Positions 1 to 4,722 of a stretch of DNA of 5,650 nt are shown here, piece by piece (position 1 is the stretch's first letter; every line of letters starts with the position of its first letter). The translations under genes were made by a program, and so were the position numbers. Location: contig JAPHSB010000429.1 in NCBI GenBank assembly GCA_026193295.1, positions 1 to 5,650 of the forward strand, written 5' to 3'. The notes under the pieces were generated by a model. The model did not search any database, was not told the DNA's origin, and saw nothing but the letters and a program-made list of their open reading frames with translations. The DNA comes from Lysobacterales bacterium (GTDB lineage: Bacteria > Pseudomonadota > Gammaproteobacteria > Xanthomonadales > SZUA-36).

Positions 1-607
1 CACCGCGCCGCTTGCGTCGCCGCCGCCCGTCCATCAGGCGGTAGCCAAGCAATGCGAACAGGATGCCTGCGTAGACTAGTGCCTCTAGAGTATCCAGTTT
101 GACCTGCCAGTAAAAGTGCCAGACACCGAGAATCGCGATGACGTAGACCAGCCGATGCAGCTTCTGCCAACGCTTGCCCAGCCGCCTCATCATGCCCTTG
201 GTGGAAGTGAGCGCCAAAGGCAGTAACAGCAGCAACGCCGCCATGCCGATCGTGATGAAGGGACGCTTGGCGATGTCCTCGATGATGACCGCCAGGCCGA
301 AGCGCTGATCGAGGCCGGCGTAGACAAGAAAATGCAAGAGGACGTAAAAAAATGCGAACAGCCCGAGCATGCGGCGAAAACGGATCAACCAGTTCCAGCC
401 CGTCAGCTTGCGCAGCGGGGTCACCGCCAGCGTAATCAGCAGGAACTTCAGCCCCCACTTGCCCAGCTGGTGAATCAATTCCTCGATCGGGTTGGCGCCC
501 AGGCTCAGCCCGCCCACGCCGAAGACCGCCAGCGCCAGCATGGCCAACGGCACCAGGCACAGCCCGAAAACAACGACCTTGAGCGCGCGGATCGACGAAG
601 CAGTCAT
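1..607 (-). CDS. msrQ: MsrQ, haem-binding membrane subunit of the periplasmic methionine sulfoxide reductase (3' end cut by window)
   Basis: This is the inner-membrane cytochrome b-type partner of MsrP (ferric-reductase-like transmembrane family, formerly YedZ). In the family it carries electrons from quinol or a flavin donor to MsrP. I translated it by hand: 202 codons are visible from the ATG at 607-605, and the E. coli protein is about 211 residues, so only a short tail is missing. Family hallmarks are present: NPIEELIHQLGKW (39-51), TLAVTPLRKLTG (59-70), RRMLGLFAF (78-86), AKRPFITIGM (113-122) and PLALTSTKGM (130-139). His92, His151 and His164 match the positions of the known haem ligands. 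About six hydrophobic segments are visible, and the tail is rich in Arg and Lys (194-201). Its ATG overlaps the msrP stop by one base (TGATG), so translational coupling is likely. Confidence 0.95.
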   Translation of the reverse strand, partial: MTASSIRALKVVVFGLCLVPLAMLALAVFGVGGLSLGANPIEELIHQLGKWGLKFLLITLAVTPLRKLTGWNWLIRFRRMLGLFAFFYVLLHFLVYAGLDQRFGLAVIIEDIAKRPFITIGMAALLLLLPLALTSTKGMMRRLGKRWQKLHRLVYVIAILGVWHFYWQVKLDTLEALVYAGILFALLGYRLMDGRRRRKRRG

Positions 608-1551
608 CAATAGTTCTTGCGCAAGTCGAGCCCGCTATAGAGGGAAGCCACCTGCTCGGCGTAACCGTTGAACATCAGTGTCGCTTGCTTCTCGGCGAAC
701 AGACCGGCGCCGATGCGGCGCTCGCGCGCCTGGCTCCAGCGCGGGTGATCGACCTCGGGATTCACGTTGGCGTAGAAGCCGTATTCATGCGGCGCGGCCA
801 TTTCCCAGGAGGTATCGGGTTGCCGCCTGGCAAACTCGATCTCGACAATGGACTTGATGCCTTTGAAGCCGTACTTCCACGGGATTACCAGGCGCAGAGG
901 CGCGCCGTTCTGGTTGGGCAGTTCCTTGCCGTACACACCGACTGCCATCAAGGTGAGCGGGTGCATGGCCTCGGCGATGGTCAGGCCCTCGACGTATGGC
1001 CAGCGCAGCACCGCGCGCCGCTGCCCCGGCATGCGCTGCGGGTCGTAGAGGGTCTTGAACCGCACGTATTTGGCGTCGGAATTCGGTTCGAAACGCTTCA
1101 GCAGGTCGCCTAGGGGAAATCCGACCCATGGCACCACCATGGACCAGGCCTCTACGCAGCGATGGCGGTAGACCCGGTCCTCCAGTGTGTATGGTCCGAC
1201 GATGTCTTCGTAGTCGTAATTGCCCGGCTTCTCACACTCGCCTGACACCTTGACACTCCAGGGGCGCGGCTGAAAATCCTGCGCATTCCGGTATGGGTCT
1301 TCCTTGCCGGTGCCGAACTCGTAAAAATTATTGTAGGTGGTGATGTCTTCCCAGGAATTGGGAGCTTCATCCGTGCTGTAAGGACCCGGCACGGTGTCCA
1401 GTTCGCGCACGGCGGCCAGTGCCCTGCCCGGCAGCGCGGCAGCAGCACCGGCACCCGCAGCCAGGCCGGCAGCCTGGAGGAACTGGCGACGGTTCAGGTA
1501 GTTGCTTTCGCTGGTAATTTCCCAGGAACGAATCTTGCTGCTAGAGTTCAT
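607..1551 (-). CDS. msrP: MsrP, periplasmic molybdopterin-dependent protein-methionine-sulfoxide reductase
   Basis: This is the catalytic subunit of MsrPQ (formerly YedY), a sulfite-oxidase-fold molybdoenzyme that reduces methionine sulfoxide in periplasmic proteins. The 314-residue length is normal. A Tat signal is visible: twin Arg at 21-22 in NRRQFLQAAG, then an Ala-rich hydrophobic stretch ending in GRALA (42-46). The mature part has NNFYEFGTGKEDP (74-86) and YRHRCVEAWSMV (128-139), in which Cys132 is the expected molybdenum ligand. It also has GAPLRLVIPWKYGFKGIKS (216-234) and a C-terminal ATLMFNGY (290-297). I chose the ATG at 1551 because AGGGA lies 7 bases before it and because 20 residues ahead of the Arg pair suits the family. 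The open frame continues upstream to 1695, including an ATG at 1578, but that extra part is not protein-like. Export is through Tat because the cofactor is inserted in the cytoplasm. It is followed directly by msrQ. Confidence 0.96.
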   Translation of the reverse strand: MNSSSKIRSWEITSESNYLNRRQFLQAAGLAAGAGAAAALPGRALAAVRELDTVPGPYSTDEAPNSWEDITTYNNFYEFGTGKEDPYRNAQDFQPRPWSVKVSGECEKPGNYDYEDIVGPYTLEDRVYRHRCVEAWSMVVPWVGFPLGDLLKRFEPNSDAKYVRFKTLYDPQRMPGQRRAVLRWPYVEGLTIAEAMHPLTLMAVGVYGKELPNQNGAPLRLVIPWKYGFKGIKSIVEIEFARRQPDTSWEMAAPHEYGFYANVNPEVDHPRWSQARERRIGAGLFAEKQATLMFNGYAEQVASLYSGLDLRKNY

Positions 1552-1558
1552 GTCATGA

Positions 1559-1563
1559 TCCCT
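1559..1563 (-). promoter_or_regulatory. Ribosome binding site of msrP
   Basis: On the minus strand the sequence reads AGGGA, 7 bases before the ATG at 1551. This decides between that start and the in-frame ATG at 1578, which has no comparable site. Confidence 0.65.
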
Positions 1564-1593
1564 GTTGAGAACGCTCATTAGACCCGACGGGGA

Positions 1594-1620
1594 ACAATAA
1601 CATTTCAAGGTATTTGTCAG
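1594..1620 (-). promoter_or_regulatory. Possible msrP promoter in an AT-rich patch
   Basis: Reading the minus strand, CTGACA (1620-1615) resembles a -35 box, and TATTGT (1599-1594) is a weak -10 candidate with a short 15-base spacer. An alternative -35 is TTGAAA nearby. The patch is distinctly AT-rich against GC-rich surroundings and lies 40-70 bases upstream of the msrP ATG, which is where a promoter is expected. The match is weak, so this is a guess from position and composition. No binding site for a known regulator such as HprR is recognised. Confidence 0.25.
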
Positions 1621-1640
1621 CCATGCCCACATTGATCCAT

Positions 1641-1687
1641 CGGCGGGTCGCGGCATGTCGCACCGACGCTTATCCGCGGACCCGCCG
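1641..1687. repeat. Imperfect GC-rich inverted repeat in the divergent intergenic region
   Basis: The left arm CGGCGGGTCGCGG (1641-1653) is complementary to the right arm CCGCGGACCCGCCG (1674-1687) apart from one bulged base. The arms are separated by 20 bases, within which GTCG (1657-1660) can pair with CGAC (1664-1667), giving a nested small stem. No run of T follows on either strand, so it does not look like an intrinsic terminator. It sits between the divergent msrP and MFS-like starts, where an operator or a structured leader is conceivable. The function is unknown. Confidence 0.5.
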
Positions 1688-1737
1688 GGGGCCATTTACC
1701 CGATGGCATATGCAGACGGCAAAGCGGCCATCGTTGC

Positions 1738-2355
1738 ATGACCAAATTCCGTAGCCTGCCGACGGGCGTCTGGGCGCTTGGCTTCGTATCGCTGCTCATG
1801 GACATGTCGTCGGAACTCGTTCACAGCCTGTTGCCGGTGTTCATGGCGACGGTGCTCGGCGCCTCCATGGTCACCATCGGCTTGATCGAGGGCGTGGCCG
1901 AGGCAACGGCCGCGCTGGCCAAGGTGTTCTCAGGCGCAATCAGTGACCGCATCAGGAAGCGGAAAGCGCTGGTGGTGATCGGCTATGGCTTGAGTGCCCG
2001 GACCAAGCCGATTTTCCCACTCGCTGCCACCATTGGCTGGGTATTCGGAGCACGCTTCGCCGATCGCGTCGGCAAGGGCATCCGGGGGGCGCCCCGAGAC
2101 GCCCTGGTGGCCGATATCGTGCTGCCGAAGCAGCATGGCGCGGCGTACGGCCTGCGCCAGGCGCTGGATTCCGTGGGCGCATTCCTCGGCCCCCTGCTCG
2201 CCCTGCTCTTCATGTTCTGGTGGGCCGATGACATCAAAGCCGTGCTGTGGGTCGCCGTCGCGCCGGCTACGTTCGCAGCGGGTGCCGGGTTCGCCCTGCT
2301 CGCTGCCACGGGGCTGGTCTTTTACCGTCCGCGGAACATCCCAAGAGTACAATAG
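1738..2355 (+). CDS. Truncated MFS-type membrane protein: N-terminal half joined to a terminal helix by an apparent internal deletion
   Basis: At 205 residues this is about half the usual length (around 400) of the major facilitator superfamily. Residues 1-173 look like the intact N-terminal half of an MFS transporter: DMSSELVHSLLPVF (22-35), LIEGVAEATAALAKVFSG (49-66), and the loop 2-3 motif G66...D70R with RKRK following. It also has FADRVGKGIRGAPRDALVAD (107-126) and GLRQALDSVGAFLGPLLA (138-155). Helix 6 begins at about 166 with KAVLWVAVAP, but from about 176 the sequence (ATFAAGAGFALLAATGLVFY) resembles the last helix of such proteins. A short basic tail and a stop follow. The likely join is near bases 2257-2271. 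About six membrane helices remain, the sixth a hybrid. Substrate and activity are unknown; it may be a non-functional remnant. No clear Shine-Dalgarno precedes the ATG. DUF1003 follows after 37 bases. Confidence 0.75.
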   Translation: MTKFRSLPTGVWALGFVSLLMDMSSELVHSLLPVFMATVLGASMVTIGLIEGVAEATAALAKVFSGAISDRIRKRKALVVIGYGLSARTKPIFPLAATIGWVFGARFADRVGKGIRGAPRDALVADIVLPKQHGAAYGLRQALDSVGAFLGPLLALLFMFWWADDIKAVLWVAVAPATFAAGAGFALLAATGLVFYRPRNIPRVQ

Positions 2356-2377
2356 ACCCAAGCCTCAGCAGCGCCCC

Positions 2378-2383
2378 GAAGGA
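2378..2383 (+). promoter_or_regulatory. Ribosome binding site supporting a GTG start for the DUF1003 gene
   Basis: GAAGGA lies 9 bases before the GTG at 2393. It selects this GTG over the much longer upstream open frame, which overlaps the MFS-like gene and there encodes an Arg, Pro and Ser-rich shadow sequence. Confidence 0.65.
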
Positions 2384-2392
2384 AGCAGAATC

Positions 2393-3097
2393 GTGACCAG
2401 CAAAGAACAGCCCTCACAGTTTTGCGCCATATGCGGAAAACCATTCCCGGAAAGCAAACTCGTATCCGGCGACGTCATCCGCAAGCAGATGGCCGACGAG
2501 ATCCGCAAGACCCATCCCGAGTGGTCCGCCGAAAAATTCATCTGCCGGGCGGACCTGACTGAGGTCCGGGGCCGGTATGTGCACGGCCTGCTCGAATCCG
2601 AGAAGGGCGAGCTTTCGTCTCTCGAGCAGGAGGTGGTGGAGAGCCTGCGGGAACACGAACTGCTGTCCGAGAATATCGACGCCGAGTTCGAGCAGAAGTG
2701 GACTCTCGGAGAGCGCATGGCGGACCACATTGCCACGTTCGGAGGCAGCTGGAGCTTCCTGGTCCTTTTCGGTGTCTTCCTGGCGCTCTGGGTCGGAATG
2801 AACTCGCTGGTCCTGGTTTCGCGGCCGCTCGACCCCTACCCCTTCATCTTTCTCAACCTGATACTTTCCTGCCTGGCCGCGATCCAGGCGCCGGTCATCA
2901 TGATGAGCCAGAACCGACAGGAGGCGAAGGACCGGCTGCGTTCGCAACACGACTACCAGATCAACCTCAAAGCCGAACTGGAAATCCGGCACCTGCACGA
3001 AAAAGTCGACCACCTGCTGTCGCATCAATGGGGGCGCCTCGTGGAACTGCAGGAACTGCAACTGGAAATGCTGTCCGACCTGGATCGCAGGAAGTGA
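2393..3097 (+). CDS. DUF1003 family inner-membrane protein with N-terminal Cys cluster
   Basis: This is a 234-residue protein read from a GTG start. The N-terminal part has FCAICGKPFP (Cys11, Cys14) and FICRADL (Cys51), a likely metal-binding or redox module, followed by a charged, Glu-rich helical stretch (about 66-105). The DUF1003 core follows: ERMADHIATFGGSWSFL (107-123), a first membrane helix (about 120-143), DPYPFIFLNLILS (147-159), a second helix (about 150-172) and APVIMMSQNRQ (166-176). A polar, probably coiled-coil C-terminus (177-234) begins KDRLRSQHDYQINLKAELEI. This order fits the family well. Its biochemical role is not established. It lies 37 bases after the short MFS-like gene and is probably co-transcribed with it. 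The stop is at 3095-3097. Confidence 0.9.
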   Translation: MTSKEQPSQFCAICGKPFPESKLVSGDVIRKQMADEIRKTHPEWSAEKFICRADLTEVRGRYVHGLLESEKGELSSLEQEVVESLREHELLSENIDAEFEQKWTLGERMADHIATFGGSWSFLVLFGVFLALWVGMNSLVLVSRPLDPYPFIFLNLILSCLAAIQAPVIMMSQNRQEAKDRLRSQHDYQINLKAELEIRHLHEKVDHLLSHQWGRLVELQELQLEMLSDLDRRK

Positions 3098-3201
3098 GAC
3101 CCATGTTTGCGAGAAGCCCTGAACCACGCCTGGGCCGAGAAGCCTGATACTCGGGCTGTCGGGTCCGCATGCCGAAAGTCGAACACGACTACGAGATGTC
3201 A

Positions 3202-3221
3202 TTTAATTGATTGATATTAAA
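3202..3221. repeat. AT-rich dyad TTTAAT-N8-ATTAAA before the GFA-like gene
   Basis: The arms TTTAAT (3202-3207) and ATTAAA (3216-3221) are exact inverted copies, separated by the tandem TGATTGAT. The right arm overlaps the start of the ribosome binding site. It could be an operator or simply part of an AT-rich promoter, and chance is not excluded. Confidence 0.3.
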
Positions 3222-3225
3222 GGAG
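3219..3225 (+). promoter_or_regulatory. Ribosome binding site of the GFA-like gene
   Basis: AAAGGAG is a strong Shine-Dalgarno located 6 bases before the ATG at 3232. It rules out the upstream TTG at 3211, whose reading would place this site inside the gene. Confidence 0.85.
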
Positions 3226-3231
3226 AACTGT

Positions 3232-3591
3232 ATGTTCACAGCGAGCTGTCATTGCAAAGCCGTCCACATCGAGATCCCGGAACTGTCGGCCACGGTAACG
3301 GAATGCAACTGCTCGATCTGCCGCCGCTACGGTGCGCTGTGGGCCTACTACACCCGTGACCAGTTGCGGCTCCCGACAGACAGCGCCGCGCTGTCGGCCT
3401 ACAGTTGGGGCGATCGCACCATCGAGTTCTGGCATTGCCGGCACTGCGGCTGCTTGACCCACTACGAAAGCGTCGACAAGCACGCGCGCGGCCGCGTCGC
3501 GGTCAACGCCCGTATGCTGCCGCTGGAAGTCATGGAGTCGCTGCCCGTGCGTCACTTCGACGGTGCGGTCAGCTGGAAGTACCTCGACTAG
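3232..3591 (+). CDS. GFA family (glutathione-dependent formaldehyde-activating enzyme-like, DUF636) zinc-binding protein
   Basis: This is a small 119-residue protein of the CENP-V/GFA zinc-binding fold. All the expected cysteines are present: CHC (Cys6, Cys8), CNCSIC (Cys25, Cys27, Cys30) and CRHCGC (Cys69, Cys72, Cys74). The founding member, Gfa of Paracoccus, was described as speeding the joining of formaldehyde to glutathione, but most homologues have no proven activity. Here no formaldehyde dehydrogenase or S-formylglutathione hydrolase is nearby, so that role should not be assumed. A cytoplasmic location is expected, since no signal peptide or membrane helix is seen. The gene has its own strong ribosome binding site after a 134-base gap, so it is probably a separate transcript. 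Its TAG stop shares CTAG with the stop of the convergent methyltransferase gene. Confidence 0.92.
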   Translation: MFTASCHCKAVHIEIPELSATVTECNCSICRRYGALWAYYTRDQLRLPTDSAALSAYSWGDRTIEFWHCRHCGCLTHYESVDKHARGRVAVNARMLPLEVMESLPVRHFDGAVSWKYLD

Positions 3592-4310
3592 AGACCCGGC
3601 AAGAGCCAACCCGTGCGGCGCCGGTAATCCGTCCACTCCGGGTAACGGGACATGCTCGCCTCCTTCAGGATCATGTTGACCGCGAAGAGCCCCAGCCAAA
3701 CCCAGGCCAGCACGACAAACGGCAACCAATGCCACACCATCAGCCCAAAGCTGCCGTAGATCATCATCTCGCCCAGGTAGTTCGGATGGCGGACATAGCG
3801 GTGCATACCATCCGTTATCAGGCCGCGCCGTTCCCGCAAAGTGAAGTACTTCTGCGCGTCGGCCGCGATCATGATCACCGTGCCGACGATGCACAGGCTG
3901 ACACACAAGGCGAACCAGGCACCGTCCGGCAAGGGGTATTCCGGCTGCGCGACCCCGGAGATCAACAACCAGCCGAATACCCAGTACCAGCCCAGCACGC
4001 CGAGGAAGGCCATGATGCCGCCACCGATGGTGATGCGAACCTGCCAGCCCGGATCCGGGAACGCCATGTCCTTGATGAACCAGGCGACGCCGTAGCTGCC
4101 CTGCATGGCGAGGTAAATCCAGGCCGCCGTCGAGAAGTTCTGATAGTGCCACATCAGCAGACCGAGGAAGAAGAAGGTTCCGCACTTCTGGAAATTGATC
4201 ACCCAGGCGAATTTCCAGGGACGTGGCCCGCCGCCGAAATCCTGGACCAGGTAATCGGTCAGGCGCCGCATGGCCGCGGCCCACGCCGGTGCTTCCTGCG
4301 CTGTGCTCAT
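3588..4310 (-). CDS. Integral membrane methyltransferase-like protein (isoprenylcysteine carboxyl methyltransferase / DUF1295-related)
   Basis: This is a 240-residue polytopic membrane protein. The C-terminal part carries the hallmark of ICMT and phospholipid-methyltransferase-type enzymes: ADAQKYFTLRERRGLITDG (150-168), then YVRHPNYLGEMM (172-183), and a distal KEASMSRYPEWTDYRRRTG (216-234). The RHPNYLGE segment with the distal Glu217 corresponds to the S-adenosylmethionine-binding region of these families. Hydrophobic segments are seen at about 42-55, 62-80, 94-118, 131-150 and 183-214. The related sterol-reductase-like DUF1295 group shares this fold, so a reductase is an alternative. The substrate is unknown. 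I chose the ATG at 4310 because GGAGGTGA lies just before it; the open frame extends to 4382 but would overlap the DUF2784 gene. It is last in a minus-strand operon, 16 bases after DUF2784. Confidence 0.88.
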   Translation of the reverse strand: MSTAQEAPAWAAAMRRLTDYLVQDFGGGPRPWKFAWVINFQKCGTFFFLGLLMWHYQNFSTAAWIYLAMQGSYGVAWFIKDMAFPDPGWQVRITIGGGIMAFLGVLGWYWVFGWLLISGVAQPEYPLPDGAWFALCVSLCIVGTVIMIAADAQKYFTLRERRGLITDGMHRYVRHPNYLGEMMIYGSFGLMVWHWLPFVVLAWVWLGLFAVNMILKEASMSRYPEWTDYRRRTGWLLPGL

Positions 4311-4314
4311 CCTG

Positions 4315-4322
4315 TCACCTCC
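4315..4322 (-). promoter_or_regulatory. Strong ribosome binding site of the methyltransferase-like gene
   Basis: The minus strand reads GGAGGTGA, close to a perfect anti-16S match, with the GGAGG core 7 bases from the ATG at 4310. It lies within the 16-base gap after the DUF2784 stop. Confidence 0.85.
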
Positions 4323-4326
4323 GGGG

Positions 4327-4704
4327 CTACCCCGCTCGCTTGCGCCACTTCCGCCATAACCAGATTCCGTAAACCAGGGCATTGATTGCCAGCACGAACA
4401 AACCGAGCGCCAGCTGAATTTCGCGGGTCAAGCCCTCCGGGTAAATCAGCGGCAGCAGGTAGTGCTCGCTGAAGCCCCCACCGTAGCCACCCTCGCCGGC
4501 AGCCAGCCGCAAGCGCTGTTCCAATGGCGTTAGCGGGCAGACCCAGTTATTGAACTCGATCACCGCGCCCCAGGCAAACGCCGGGACATGCAGCCAGGCC
4601 CAGCGGGGCCAACGATACACCAGCAATCCGCCCAACACGACGAACAGGACAAACGCCAGGTGCACTACCACCAGGGTATCTGCAGCCAGGGCGCTCATGC
4701 TCAT
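4327..4704 (-). CDS. DUF2784 family small membrane protein
   Basis: This 125-residue protein has three clear hydrophobic segments (about 8-29, 37-52 and 96-117) and a basic tail (RKWRKRAG). Features typical of DUF2784 are present: VVVHLAFVLFVVLGGLLV (12-29), WLHVPAFAWGAVIE (37-50), the conserved NNWVCPLTPLE (52-62), GGYGGGF (72-78) and EHYLLPLIYPEGLTREIQ (80-97). The family is uncharacterised and no reaction can be assigned. The start may be the ATG at 4704 or the second ATG at 4698. AGGTT at 4711-4715 sits 6 bases before the first, so I prefer 4704. It begins 18 bases after the stop of the TPR gene and ends 16 bases before the methyltransferase-like gene, so all three are likely co-transcribed. 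Confidence 0.9.
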   Translation of the reverse strand: MSMSALAADTLVVVHLAFVLFVVLGGLLVYRWPRWAWLHVPAFAWGAVIEFNNWVCPLTPLEQRLRLAAGEGGYGGGFSEHYLLPLIYPEGLTREIQLALGLFVLAINALVYGIWLWRKWRKRAG

Positions 4705-4722
4705 TGTGCCAACCTGATCACC

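Larger units (their letters stand above)
3098..3231. other. Intergenic region between the DUF1003 and GFA-like genes
   Basis: The 134 bases hold only small possible stems (AGTCG/CGACT at 3177-3190) with no T-run, so I see no convincing terminator. A 14-codon open frame at 3103-3147 is too short to call. The last 35 bases are strikingly AT-rich and probably include the promoter or leader of the next gene, but no clear -35/-10 pair could be fixed. Confidence 0.4.

Noticed and set aside
51..361. Repeated AATGCGAACAG at 51-61 and 351-361
   Set aside because: Both copies encode Leu-Phe-Ala in membrane helices of MsrQ; the match is explained by similar codons in hydrophobic segments.
332..1113. 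Plus-strand open frames opposite msrQ and msrP (93 and 142 codons)
   Set aside because: They lie wholly antisense to two well-recognised genes and show Gln/Arg-rich or low-complexity text without family motifs.
1994..2392. Upstream extension of the DUF1003 frame through the MFS-like gene
   Set aside because: The extension reads as an Arg, Ser and Pro-rich shadow, while a GTG with a good ribosome binding site at 2393 matches the family's N-terminus.
3103..3147. A 14-codon open frame just after the DUF1003 gene with a GGAAG-like site before it
   Set aside because: It is too short and has no hydrophobic or leader-peptide character; the purines before it are the end of the DUF1003 coding sequence.
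2414..3202. Long minus-strand open frame of 262 codons opposite the DUF1003 gene
   Set aside because: It is antisense to a clear DUF1003 gene. Its length reflects high GC and few stops, and no domain is recognised.
3217..4385. Two long frames (355 codons minus strand, 326 codons plus strand) across the GFA-like and methyltransferase genes
   Set aside because: Both are shadows of genes with strong motif support and have Arg, Gly and Pro-rich composition.
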